9,412 bases of DNA from Deltaproteobacteria bacterium (GCA_019308145.1 JAFDIG010000136.1:1-9412), one strand, 5' to 3'; counted from the first letter of the stretch, positions 1 to 7,082 are shown. The notes: generated by a model not told the origin, from the sequence alone. Program-made: numbers and translations.

Positions 1-767
1 CTACCTCTTTTATAATATCTAGCATTTCAGGAATTATTTTGTATATAACCCCAGCTGGTAGGATAGCTCACTGGACAGATTGGAGATTATGGGGGCTAAA
101 CAAAGATGAGTGGAGCGCTGTTCATACTATTTTGGGGTATTGTTTTATTATTGCTGTGATTTTTCATCTCTATTTTAATTGGAAGGTATTGATGAGCTAT
201 ATCAAATCAAAAGTAAAAGCATATACTAAATCAAGAAAAGAACTTTTACTTGCTACTATTATTTCACTTTTAATTTTAGCAGGAACAATAGCAAATATTC
301 CTCCTTTTAGCTCTGTTATGGAACTGGGAGATAAGATAAAGGCTACCTGGGAAGAATCTAAAACCCCTCCTCCTATTCCCCATGCTGAGTTTATGACATT
401 AGAAGATTTTGTTAAGGAGATCAAAGTGCCATTAGAAGATGTTTTAAAAATTCTAAAAGATAAAGGGATAAAGATAAAAAGTACCAAGCAGATAATCAAA
501 AACATTGCAAAAGAGAACCATATCTCCCCTTTGGAAATATATCAATTGATAGCACCAAAAGAAAGCAAAAAAACATCTTATGGTTATGGTAAAAAAACTA
601 TTAAAGAGATTTCAAAGGAATTAAAAATAGATGTTGCAATAGCAAAGAAAAAATTAGAAAAAGCAAAAGGGATAAAAGTAAAAGATGATGATACAATAAA
701 ATCAATTGCATCAAAATTAGGGATTTTGCCAATAGATGTAGTAAATATTATTAAGGAGAATAAATAA
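1..767 (+). CDS. DUF4405 (cytochrome b-like) membrane protein with repeat tail, 5'-partial
   Basis: The frame is open from base 3 and upstream codons read TSFIISSISGII, so the N-terminus lies outside the window; the TTG at 39 is an internal codon and not the start. The visible part begins in a membrane helix, followed by the hallmark PAGRIAHWTDW loop, then WSAVHTILGY and FHLYFNWK (membrane helix, about 114-173) and a third helix (about 243-300). This order matches DUF4405 proteins, which resemble the b-type cytochrome/formate dehydrogenase gamma fold. Histidines encoded at 69-71, 123-125 and 165-167 could bind haem or quinone; this is inference. After a proline-rich linker and PHAEF comes a Lys-rich soluble tail made of a duplicated helical unit (see the repeat entry). 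The protein ends at TAA 765-767. A redox role in the membrane is likely, but the partner is not visible. Family call fairly sure; biochemical role unknown. Confidence 0.8.
   Translation, partial: TSFIISSISGIILYITPAGRIAHWTDWRLWGLNKDEWSAVHTILGYCFIIAVIFHLYFNWKVLMSYIKSKVKAYTKSRKELLLATIISLLILAGTIANIPPFSSVMELGDKIKATWEESKTPPPIPHAEFMTLEDFVKEIKVPLEDVLKILKDKGIKIKSTKQIIKNIAKENHISPLEIYQLIAPKESKKTSYGYGKKTIKEISKELKIDVAIAKKKLEKAKGIKVKDDDTIKSIASKLGILPIDVVNIIKENK
396..752 (+). repeat. Internal protein duplication in the DUF4405 protein tail
   Basis: Two segments of about 52 codons (396-551 and 597-752) encode related sequences: TLEDFVKEIKVPLEDVLKIL, then KGIKIK, then IIKNIAKENHISPLEIYQLI; and TIKEISKELKIDVAIAKKKL, then KGIKVK, then TIKSIASKLGILPIDVVNII. 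Each half holds two short helix-turn-helix-like units, giving four in all. The two copies are separated by a linker rich in Lys, Tyr and Gly. The repeat is seen at protein level; DNA identity is not obvious. Confidence 0.65.
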
Positions 768-800
768 AAAATCATTAACAGTATTAGTTCAACATGAGAA

Positions 801-830
801 TTGACAATCTATATATTAATATTCTATATT
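801..830 (+). promoter_or_regulatory. Sigma70-like promoter for the zinc-ribbon/Yip1 gene
   Basis: A perfect -35 TTGACA at 801-806 is followed, 18 bases on, by TATATT at 825-830 (5 of 6 to TATAAT). Transcription would start near 837 and give a leader of roughly 47 bases before the ATG at 884. The surrounding A+T richness makes alternative -10 boxes possible, for example TATTAT at 827-832. Confidence 0.55.
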
Positions 831-883
831 ATAAATATTTTGAGGAAGAGAGTAATATTTTAACTTCATAAAGGGGGAGGAAG

Positions 884-1765
884 ATGAAAAATGATCCATC
901 CGATAAAAAGTCAAAAAGCAAACCACTAATCTGTCCTTACTGTGGTGCTAAACTTGTGCCTGGACTGACTTTTTGCCCTCGTTGTCATCAAAAGATAACT
1001 AAAGAAACCCTTTTTAAAAGAGAAGAAGAACCACGTTATAAGAGAGAAGAAAGGATAGAAGAAGGGGTTGAAGAAAAATTTAAAGAAAAAAAAGAGCCAA
1101 AGCAGGAGAGGGTATTTGTTTCAGAACAAGAAGGAACCCCTTGGGATGAAAGGGATTCAGTTGGTTTTTTACAAGGTATTATTGAGACAATAAAAGAGGT
1201 TCTTTTTTCTCCAAGCGAACTATTCTCTAAGGTAATTCTTGATGGTAGCATAAAAGATGCTCTTATATTTGCATTAATCGTTGGTTCAGCAGGATGGATT
1301 ATTGGATTCATGTGGCAGGCAATATTTCAGAATTTTTCAGCTTTAATATTTATGAAAAGATTCGGTCCAATTGGTCATGGGATGGCTTATTCCACAGGGA
1401 TTGGAATTATTTATATGTTTATTGCTCCTATATTTGTTTTAATTGGTCTTTTTATTGGTTCAGCTATTCTTCATGTTTGCTTAATGATTGTTGGTGGGAA
1501 TAGAAGCGGTTTTGAAGGCACTTTTAAGGTTGTTGCATACTCTACAGCAACTCAAATCTTAGCAATAGTGCCTATATGTGGAGGAATAGTTGCTGGTATC
1601 TGGGCAATTGTTGCAGAGATTATAGGTTTATCAAGAGTACATGATATATCTACTGGCAAGGCAGCGTTAGCTGTATTTCTGCCTATTATAGTCTGTTGTG
1701 GGCTTATTGCGGGTATGGGTGTATTAATGCCTTTCTTTTTTGGAGGACCTCATTATCGTCCATGA
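884..1765 (+). CDS. Zinc-ribbon plus Yip1-family membrane protein
   Basis: 293 residues. The start is set by a strong Shine-Dalgarno GGGGGAGG at 873-880, four bases before ATG. Residues 17-34 form a zinc ribbon with CPYC and CPRC (two CxxC pairs 10 residues apart). Residues 40-92 are a charged, low-complexity cytosolic linker rich in Lys, Glu and Arg. From about 94 the protein matches the Yip1/YIF1 fold: an amphipathic region with LFSPSELFSKV, then hydrophobic segments near 124-146, 170-200, 215-248 and 258-287, with the family pattern H-x3-MIVGG, FKVVAYS, IVPICGG and a Trp. It sits in the inner membrane. Prokaryotic Yip1 proteins have no settled function. It overlaps the next gene by 4 bases (ATGA), implying translational coupling. 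Family sure; role unknown. Confidence 0.85.
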   Translation: MKNDPSDKKSKSKPLICPYCGAKLVPGLTFCPRCHQKITKETLFKREEEPRYKREERIEEGVEEKFKEKKEPKQERVFVSEQEGTPWDERDSVGFLQGIIETIKEVLFSPSELFSKVILDGSIKDALIFALIVGSAGWIIGFMWQAIFQNFSALIFMKRFGPIGHGMAYSTGIGIIYMFIAPIFVLIGLFIGSAILHVCLMIVGGNRSGFEGTFKVVAYSTATQILAIVPICGGIVAGIWAIVAEIIGLSRVHDISTGKAALAVFLPIIVCCGLIAGMGVLMPFFFGGPHYRP

Positions 1766-2169
1766 AGATCATTATAACCTCTTACCCTGTTCACGGTATT
1801 GACCATGAAGTGATTTGGGCACCTATTGCAATTTTAGCTATTTTTGCCTCAAGATTTTTCCCCTTTGAGCGATTTCACTACATTTGCCCTTTTCATGCTC
1901 TAACAGGGCATCCATGTCCTACATGTGGGATGACACGATCTTTTATCTTTATGAGTAAAGGGAATTTTAAAGATGCTTTTTTCATCAATCCTCTTGGAGC
2001 ATTTCTTTTTATATTTGCTGTTCTTTATGTTATCTATGCAGCGTATGTGATTATATTTAAGAAAGGTAGAATAAGAATAAAGGTATCAAAGAGAGAAGCA
2101 AAGATTATTAGATGTTTAGCAGTTGCCATTATCCTCTTAAACTGGATCTATCTTCTTTTGACTTTTTAA
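1762..2169 (+). CDS. DUF2752 small membrane protein
   Basis: 135 residues from the ATG at 1762, which overlaps the TGA of the preceding gene. A longer frame from 1696 lies inside the Yip1 gene and is less likely. A GGAGG at 1742-1746 lies 15 bases upstream, rather far, so coupling to upstream translation probably matters. The diagnostic DUF2752 core is present: CPFHALTG at residues 42-49, CPTCGMTRSF at 52-61, a short polar stretch, then NPLGAF at 76-81. Three hydrophobic segments are seen, near 17-35, 76-99 and 116-135. The cysteines at 42, 52 and 55 could bind metal or form disulfides, which is not established. The product is an inner-membrane protein of unknown function; pairing with a zinc-ribbon membrane protein suggests a shared membrane role, by inference only. 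Confidence 0.85.
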   Translation: MKIIITSYPVHGIDHEVIWAPIAILAIFASRFFPFERFHYICPFHALTGHPCPTCGMTRSFIFMSKGNFKDAFFINPLGAFLFIFAVLYVIYAAYVIIFKKGRIRIKVSKREAKIIRCLAVAIILLNWIYLLLTF

Positions 2170-2206
2170 ACTTTTTTATATAGAAATTTTAACATTTATA
2201 AAGAAT

Positions 2207-3685
2207 CTAAGAACTTAAAATCTCTTCTTCTTTTTTAAGTATTAAATCCCTTGCTGATTTTAGGGATTTTCTTCTTTCTACATACCATCTTTTATGAGAT
2301 CTTATTCTTCGGCTTAAAGATGCAAGTTCTTCCCTCATAGAGGTTTCAGAAGGACCCCCAATAATTTTGAGCAATGAAACAATGCGGCTTGGTTGCTGGA
2401 ACTCTTCTATCTCTTTTTCTGTTATATTTAGGATGATCCCAGTTTCAGCAGAGGCTGCTTTTAAACCTTTTAATGTGATTCTCTCCTTACCCTCTTTTTC
2501 GGAAAATTTTACAGCTTTTTCCATCAAGATTTTTCCTTCTCTAAAAGGTAAATCCCATTTTTGAATGATATATTCCATCAAAGCAGGTGCTGTAATAAAA
2601 CCACTACTGCATTGAAGCTCCATTGCAGATCGATTTACAGAAAGGCTTTCTATTATACCTTTTAAAATGGTAGGAATACTAAAAACCTCATCAATAATGT
2701 CCATAATAATATATTTTGTCCATTGAGTATCCCTGTTATATCCTACCATAAGGGATTGCCCTATTGAAAGAAGAGTTGATAAAGCACCAGCAATATATGC
2801 TGCCTTTGCTTTTATAATTTCGAGTCCAACAGGATTTCTTTTTTGAGGCATAATAGAACTGCCAGCAGAATATCTATCATCTAACCGTATCATGTTGAAT
2901 TCACGAGTAGACATCAGAATCAAAGTCTGAGCGATTGTTGAAAGATGGTTCATGAAGGCAGAAAAAACAAAAGCTATATGAGCTTCTGGTTCCCATCTAT
3001 TATTGATCGGATCAAGGGAGTTTTCTGTAGGACCGTCAAATGCCAGAAGTTCTGCGGTGAGTTTTCTATCAACAGGAAAGGAAGTGCCATAACCTGCTGC
3101 ACCACCTAAAGGACAACGGTTAAAGAGTCTATACCATGCTTCTAAACGTATACAATCCCTTATTAAAGCTTCGGCAAATGAGAAGAATATATGCCCAAAT
3201 GTAGTTACAGAAGCATGTTGATGATGGGTGAATCCTGGCATTACCCATCTCATCCCTTTTTTACCCTGATTTACTATACTTCTTATAAGAATGAGCATTT
3301 TTTCCAAAAGAACAAGGCTTTCTTCCCTTAGATAAAGTATCATATCAAGGGTTATCTGATCATTTCTGCTTCTTCCAGTATGAAGTTTTCCAGCTTTTTC
3401 CATTCCAAGCTTTACATCTTCTTTTTCAGGTTCAAGTTTAAATTCTCCTTTTTCCCATTTGTTAAGAATCTCTCTTAAACCTAAGATAAGAGCTTTACCA
3501 TCTTCTTTAGATATGATCGATTGTTCTACAAGCATAATAACATGAACCCTTGAACCCCAAACATCGTAAGGGACAAGTCTAAAATCAGAACCCTCTTTTA
3601 TCGTAACATCTCTGCCAGATATAAAAGAGATAAACTCCTTTGGTGGTTGAGTATCAAAACGTGAACCCCAAAGTTTTTCTACCAT
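2207..3685 (-). CDS. argH: Argininosuccinate lyase (divergent)
   Basis: 492 residues, ending in TAG. It belongs to the fumarase/aspartase superfamily and should split argininosuccinate into arginine and fumarate in the cytosol. Seen in order: LWGSRF at the N-terminus, HTGRSRND (102-109), PGFTHHQ with the likely catalytic His154, GTSFPVDR, FDGPTENSLD and the mobile signature loop GSSIMPQKRNP (275-285). Then comes YNRDTQWTK, in which Tyr316, Gln321 and Lys324 keep the spacing of the argininosuccinate-binding residues of known enzymes. Oddities: between EDV (89-91) and GKLHTG only seven residues remain, against about sixteen usually, and the normal EDVH histidine is Lys92; the usual Q-x-A-QPVT after the catalytic His is also changed. 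The ATG is preceded by AAGGAG inside the end of argG, 3 bases away. The frame is intact, so this is not a pseudogene. A lyase with an altered substrate is possible. Confidence 0.85.
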   Translation of the reverse strand: MVEKLWGSRFDTQPPKEFISFISGRDVTIKEGSDFRLVPYDVWGSRVHVIMLVEQSIISKEDGKALILGLREILNKWEKGEFKLEPEKEDVKLGMEKAGKLHTGRSRNDQITLDMILYLREESLVLLEKMLILIRSIVNQGKKGMRWVMPGFTHHQHASVTTFGHIFFSFAEALIRDCIRLEAWYRLFNRCPLGGAAGYGTSFPVDRKLTAELLAFDGPTENSLDPINNRWEPEAHIAFVFSAFMNHLSTIAQTLILMSTREFNMIRLDDRYSAGSSIMPQKRNPVGLEIIKAKAAYIAGALSTLLSIGQSLMVGYNRDTQWTKYIIMDIIDEVFSIPTILKGIIESLSVNRSAMELQCSSGFITAPALMEYIIQKWDLPFREGKILMEKAVKFSEKEGKERITLKGLKAASAETGIILNITEKEIEEFQQPSRIVSLLKIIGGPSETSMREELASLSRRIRSHKRWYVERRKSLKSARDLILKKEEEILSS

Positions 3686-3688
3686 AAT

Positions 3689-4927
3689 TTAACTCCTTAT
3701 CTTTTCTTTTCTTTTTGCCAATATCTCAAAAGGAAGTCCCATAATTTTTGCTGCATTTGCACATATCCTCTGATCAAAGCCTCCTGTTTTTATAGAACGA
3801 ATTTCAGGATAAAATAATGAGCTATCTGATTCTCTTGAGATGATCTCGATATTGCCTTTGTATAATAAAACTTTGTATTTTCCATTTACAACCTTTTGCG
3901 ATTGACGAATAAAAGCATCGAGATCTTCCTTTAATGGATGGAATGCCTTTCCATGATAAATTAGATATGCCCATATTTGATCTATTCCCTTTTTAAATTG
4001 AACCTCATCTTTTGTTAGACATAATTGCTCAAGATCACGATGAAGGGTCAATAAAATTTTTGCTGCTGGAGCCTCATAAATCTCCCTGCTTTTTAGATCC
4101 ATAATCCCGTCTTCAATTATATCGATTTTCCCTATACCATTTCTTCCACCAATGGTATTAAGTGAAGGCACAATTTCTGATAAAGGAGCTTTACTACCAT
4201 TAAGGGATATAGGAATACCTTCTTTAAACTCTATCTCTAAAATTTCACCTTTTTCATTTGCCTTTTCAGGAGGAACATACCACATCCATATATCTGATGG
4301 CAACTCTTGATTTATTTCTATTGCTCCACTCGCTATTGATCTACACCACATGGTTTTATCATCACCACCACGTATGGTTTCAGTTATCGGTATTCCCCAG
4401 TATCGGCACAGCTCCTCTTCTTCTGCGCGTGAAAGATCAAAATCTCTTACAGGTACTAATACATTTAGTTCTGGCGCAAATAACTTGAATACATTATGCA
4501 TCCTATATTGATCATTCCCTTTGCCACTACTACCCTCAAGAACTGCATCACACCCCTCTTTTGTTCCAATAATAGCTACTTCTTTTGCTATAATTTGGCG
4601 AGTCATTGAAGTTGAAACAGGATAACCTAAGTAATCAGAGTTTGCCATAATTGCTAATGCGATCCACTCTTCAGTAAACTCCTTTTTTTTATCTATAAGT
4701 TTTGGAGAGATATCAAGCTTTTTTGCTTTTTCCATTGCCATTTTTATCTCATCTTCACCTTGTCCTATATCTAATGTAACCGCTAAAATTTCCTCTGCTT
4801 TATATACATGTTTGAGTAAAGCAAGACCTAAAGAAGAGTCCAAACCGCCAGAGTAAGCTATAATTACCTTTTTAACCTTTGGTTTTTCTGGTTCATTAAT
4901 TTTTTTTAAGATTGATTTAATATCCAT
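3689..4927 (-). CDS. argG: Argininosuccinate synthase (divergent)
   Basis: 412 residues from the ATG at 4927, chosen because AGGAGG lies just upstream; an in-frame ATG at 4948 would add seven residues but would place this site inside the gene. The enzyme joins citrulline and aspartate using ATP, releasing AMP and PPi. Seen: an 18-residue N-terminal extension, then KKVIIAYSGGLDSS with the ATP PP-loop SGGLDS (26-31), DIGQGE (53-58), STSMTR (105-110), GKGNDQ (135-140), IGGRNGIGKIDIIED and KSREIYEAP, all in family order. Departures: TSMTRQ where TS(L/I)ARP is usual, a changed YSMDANL region (here GGDDKTMW) and AA in place of GG after YE-x-P. The length is normal for the family (about 400). It is followed by argH after 3 bases, so the two form an operon. 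Overall call is firm; the exact acceptor substrate is assumed. Confidence 0.87.
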   Translation of the reverse strand: MDIKSILKKINEPEKPKVKKVIIAYSGGLDSSLGLALLKHVYKAEEILAVTLDIGQGEDEIKMAMEKAKKLDISPKLIDKKKEFTEEWIALAIMANSDYLGYPVSTSMTRQIIAKEVAIIGTKEGCDAVLEGSSGKGNDQYRMHNVFKLFAPELNVLVPVRDFDLSRAEEEELCRYWGIPITETIRGGDDKTMWCRSIASGAIEINQELPSDIWMWYVPPEKANEKGEILEIEFKEGIPISLNGSKAPLSEIVPSLNTIGGRNGIGKIDIIEDGIMDLKSREIYEAPAAKILLTLHRDLEQLCLTKDEVQFKKGIDQIWAYLIYHGKAFHPLKEDLDAFIRQSQKVVNGKYKVLLYKGNIEIISRESDSSLFYPEIRSIKTGGFDQRICANAAKIMGLPFEILAKRKEKIRS

Positions 4928-4931
4928 AGTA

Positions 4932-4937
4932 CCTCCT
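4932..4937 (-). promoter_or_regulatory. Shine-Dalgarno site deciding the argG start
   Basis: On the minus strand the sequence reads AAAGGAGGTACTATGG. AGGAGG sits 4 bases before the ATG at 4927 and downstream of the alternative ATG at 4948, which itself has no comparable site. This supports the shorter 412-residue protein. Confidence 0.75.
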
Positions 4938-4963
4938 TTGTTTCTCATAATGAAATTTTAGAG

Positions 4964-4992
4964 ATACTATATATAGGAAATAAAAATGTCAA
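4964..4992 (-). promoter_or_regulatory. Promoter of argGH, overlapping the upstream stop codon
   Basis: Minus strand TTGACA (4992 to 4987) is a perfect -35 that contains the TGA stop of the upstream phosphatidyltransferase gene. Two -10 candidates follow: TAGTAT after 17 bases (4969-4964) and TATAGT after 15 bases (4971-4966). The leader before the argG ATG would be about 30 bases, too short for a T-box or riboswitch. No clear ARG-box palindrome was seen. Confidence 0.55.
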
Positions 4993-5594
4993 TCCATTTT
5001 TTTATCAAGATTATCCTTTTTCTTAAAAAATTTGTAAGAGGCATTTATCCTTTGTATCACTGTTACAAATGAGAGGATAAGAATAATCCACAAAATTGGC
5101 TTCATCCAACCAGTAAGAGCCCCTATAGCAAGCAAAATAATTCTTTCTGGTCTTTCTAATATCCCTACATCACATTTTTTCATTATAATCTCTGCTTTTG
5201 CACGAATATAAGGGATAAGAACCGAGCCAAGGATTACTCCACAGGTAAGAACCACCATAGAAGTCAGATTAGCAATTGAATAATAGATAAGGATTCCAAA
5301 AAGGATGAATAGGTCTGAAGCTCTGTCTAAGGTGGAATCAAGTAATGCACCAAAATGTGATGCCATCTTTCTCTGCCGTGCAACAGCCCCATCTAATAGA
5401 TCAAAAAGACCAGCGAAAAGTATGGCTAACCCACCTATTTTCCAGTAACTTATGGATATTAAAATAGCGGCAATAAGGTTGAATATAAGACCTATTATGG
5501 TTAAAAGATTTGGATGAATACCCTTTAGTCCTATTTTTTTTATCAGGTTCATTGCTTGGGAATCAAATTTACCACCAAGACGAGAACTAAGCAT
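4989..5594 (-). CDS. CDP-alcohol phosphatidyltransferase family protein
   Basis: 201 residues. The start ATG follows AAGGAGG (minus strand AAATAAGGAGGGATTATG). The complete family signature D-x2-DG-x2-AR-x8-G-x3-D-x3-D runs from Asp65 to Asp90 (DLLDGAVAR, later GALLDSTLDR); its four aspartates bind the metal ions and the CDP-lipid. About six hydrophobic segments make it an inner-membrane enzyme that moves a phosphatidyl group from CDP-diacylglycerol to an alcohol, releasing CMP. The stretch after the motif (DRASDLFI) and ERPERIILL near 146-154 resemble the phosphatidylinositol-phosphate/archaetidylinositol-phosphate synthase side of the family more than typical PgsA or PssA, but the head group cannot be fixed by eye. 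Its stop overlaps the argG promoter, so some readthrough into argGH is possible. Confidence 0.88.
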   Translation of the reverse strand: MLSSRLGGKFDSQAMNLIKKIGLKGIHPNLLTIIGLIFNLIAAILISISYWKIGGLAILFAGLFDLLDGAVARQRKMASHFGALLDSTLDRASDLFILFGILIYYSIANLTSMVVLTCGVILGSVLIPYIRAKAEIIMKKCDVGILERPERIILLAIGALTGWMKPILWIILILSFVTVIQRINASYKFFKKKDNLDKKMD

Positions 5595-5620
5595 AATCCC
5601 TCCTTATTTATGAATATTAA

Positions 5621-5649
5621 TTGAAAAAAAGGATATTTTGTTTTAGAAT
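5621..5649 (+). promoter_or_regulatory. Sigma70-like promoter for the phosphofructokinase gene
   Basis: TTGAAA (5621-5626), a 17-base spacer, then TAGAAT (5644-5649), each 5 of 6 to consensus, so transcription should start near 5656, about 20 bases before the ATG at 5676. On the opposite strand a weaker pair (TTGTCC, 17 bases, TATTCT, about 5673 to 5645) could serve the divergent phosphatidyltransferase gene. If both are real, the two promoters overlap within the 81-base gap. Confidence 0.55.
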
Positions 5650-5675
5650 AAACTAAAATTAACAAGAGGACAAGC

Positions 5676-6971
5676 ATGAATAATAAAAAATTTAATAGCT
5701 TTATTGAAAAATTGGGAGAACCAAGAATTCCATCTCCAATAGTAAATGGCAAATTTGAAAAAGATACATCTCGCATACTGTGGGATATAAGTTTAAAAGA
5801 AAGGAAAATTAAAGATAAGGAGGATATAATAAGTTTAGAGATTGCTGGCCCAAGGGAGATGATATATTTTGATCCTAAAAAAGTAAAAGCAGCCATAGTA
5901 ACTTGTGGAGGGCTTTGCCCTGGTATTAATGATGTAATTCGGGCTATTGTATTGACATTATATTATACCTATGGAGTTAGAAACATAGTGGGAGTTAAAT
6001 ATGGATTGCAAGGATTTATCCCAAAATATGGTCATGAATTCGTAGAACTTTCACCAGATGTAGTTTCAGGTATACATCAGTTAGGCGGGACTGTTCTTGG
6101 TACTTCTCGGGGCCCTCAGAATATAGAGGAAGTCGTTGATTGTCTTGAGATGACAAATATAGATATGTTATTTATTATAGGTGGGGATGGAACCCTTAAA
6201 GCAGGGGAGGAGATCCACCAAGAGATAAAAAGAAGGGATCTTAAGATCTCTATTATCGGGATTCCGAAAACAATAGATAATGATATCGCTCTTATCGCTC
6301 GCTCATTTGGTTTTGATACAGCGGTAGAAAAGGCTGCTGAGGTATTAAGATGTGCACATGTTGAAGCTACAGGAGCCCCTAATGGAATTGGACTTGTAAA
6401 AGTTATGGGTAGAGAGTCGGGGTTTATCGCATGCAACGCTGCCTTGGCTCATAAAGATACAAATGTTGTTTTGATCCCTGAAGTGGAATTTGACCTTTAC
6501 GGTCCAAAAGGTCTTTTTAGATATTTAAAACAACGTATACTTGATAGATCTCATGCTGTAATTGTAGTTGCAGAGGGTGCAGGGCAACATTTTTTTAAAA
6601 AAAGAAAAAAAGAGAGAGATGCTTCTGGCAATATAAAACTTGAAAATATAGGCATTTATCTTAAAGAAAAGATTGAACAATATTTTAAAAGGATAAGAAT
6701 GCCTGTAAATATTAAATATTTTGAACCAAGTTATATTATAAGAAGTATACCTGCAAATTCAAATGATAGCATCTATTGTGGATTTTTAGGAACAAATGCT
6801 GTTCATGCTGCTATGGCAGGAAAAACCGGAATGTTGGTAGGGGAATGGAATAATGTTTATATACATCTTCCCTTTAGCTCTGTTGTAAATAAAAGGAAAA
6901 AGGTAGATATTAATGGTAAATTATGGATGAGTGTTCTTGAATCTACTGGGCAACCATCTTTTAAGAATTGA
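5676..6971 (+). CDS. 6-phosphofructokinase, group II 'clade X' type, probably ATP-dependent
   Basis: 431 residues, longer than the roughly 320-residue E. coli PfkA. The start is ATG with a modest AGAGGA site nearby. The N-terminal arm (about 1-70, with LGEPRIPSPI) is typical of the long PFK clade that includes plant and trypanosome enzymes. Then come CGGLCPGINDVIRA (77-90, phosphate binding), GTSRGP (142-147), IGGDGT (168-173), PKTIDND (197-203, catalytic Asp201), MGRESGF and an EGAGQ segment. In this family Gly172 in GGDGT favours ATP, while PPi enzymes have Asp there; Lys198 in PKTIDND is found in PPi enzymes and in ATP-using clade X enzymes. The combination predicts ATP use, phosphorylating fructose 6-phosphate in glycolysis. 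It stands alone on its strand, divergent from the phosphatidyltransferase gene. Family call very sure; phosphoryl donor inferred. Confidence 0.92.
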   Translation: MNNKKFNSFIEKLGEPRIPSPIVNGKFEKDTSRILWDISLKERKIKDKEDIISLEIAGPREMIYFDPKKVKAAIVTCGGLCPGINDVIRAIVLTLYYTYGVRNIVGVKYGLQGFIPKYGHEFVELSPDVVSGIHQLGGTVLGTSRGPQNIEEVVDCLEMTNIDMLFIIGGDGTLKAGEEIHQEIKRRDLKISIIGIPKTIDNDIALIARSFGFDTAVEKAAEVLRCAHVEATGAPNGIGLVKVMGRESGFIACNAALAHKDTNVVLIPEVEFDLYGPKGLFRYLKQRILDRSHAVIVVAEGAGQHFFKKRKKERDASGNIKLENIGIYLKEKIEQYFKRIRMPVNIKYFEPSYIIRSIPANSNDSIYCGFLGTNAVHAAMAGKTGMLVGEWNNVYIHLPFSSVVNKRKKVDINGKLWMSVLESTGQPSFKN

Positions 6972-7006
6972 TTTTTTTGAACTAAAAAACAAAAATAAAA
7001 ATAATC

Positions 7007-7024
7007 TTTTGATAAATATCAAAA
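7007..7024. terminator. A+T-only hairpin between convergent genes (possible terminator)
   Basis: TTTTGAT, loop AAAT, ATCAAAA: a perfect 7-base-pair stem. Read on the minus strand it is followed by T-rich sequence (interrupted T tracts through 6975), so it may help end the transcript of the right-hand operon. On the plus strand no T tract follows. The low G+C makes it a weak stem. Confidence 0.3.
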
Positions 7025-7029
7025 AATTC

Positions 7030-7051
7030 TTATTCAATAAAATATGAATAA
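7030..7051. terminator. Second A+T-rich hairpin in the convergent gap
   Basis: TTATTCA, loop ATAAAATA, TGAATAA: a 7-base-pair stem lying six bases from the other hairpin. No long T tract follows on either strand. With its neighbour it fills the 111-base gap between the phosphofructokinase stop and the end of the right-hand operon, where bidirectional termination is expected. Confidence 0.25.
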
Positions 7052-7082
7052 AGCTTTTGGGAACGGTTAGAACAAGCATTAA

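Noticed and set aside
1696..1761. Longer reading frame giving the DUF2752 protein 22 extra N-terminal residues.
   Set aside because: The extension lies entirely inside the Yip1 coding region, whereas the ATG at 1762 forms a classic ATGA overlap and gives the normal family length.
2170..2206. Possible terminator between the convergent DUF2752 and argH genes.
   Set aside because: Only A+T-rich sequence with a short T run; no stem of useful length was found.
4258..4488. Open frames on the strand opposite argG, argH and other genes.
   Set aside because: They are antisense shadows of strongly conserved coding regions, with no family motif or ribosome site of their own.
4928..4948. Upstream ATG at 4948 as the argG start.
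   Set aside because: The AGGAGG site lies between it and the ATG at 4927, so the later ATG is much better placed for initiation.
7030..7051. Palindrome resembling an ArgR operator (ARG box).
   Set aside because: The half-sites are in the opposite order (ATTCA before TGAAT), and the site lies far from argGH between two convergent genes.
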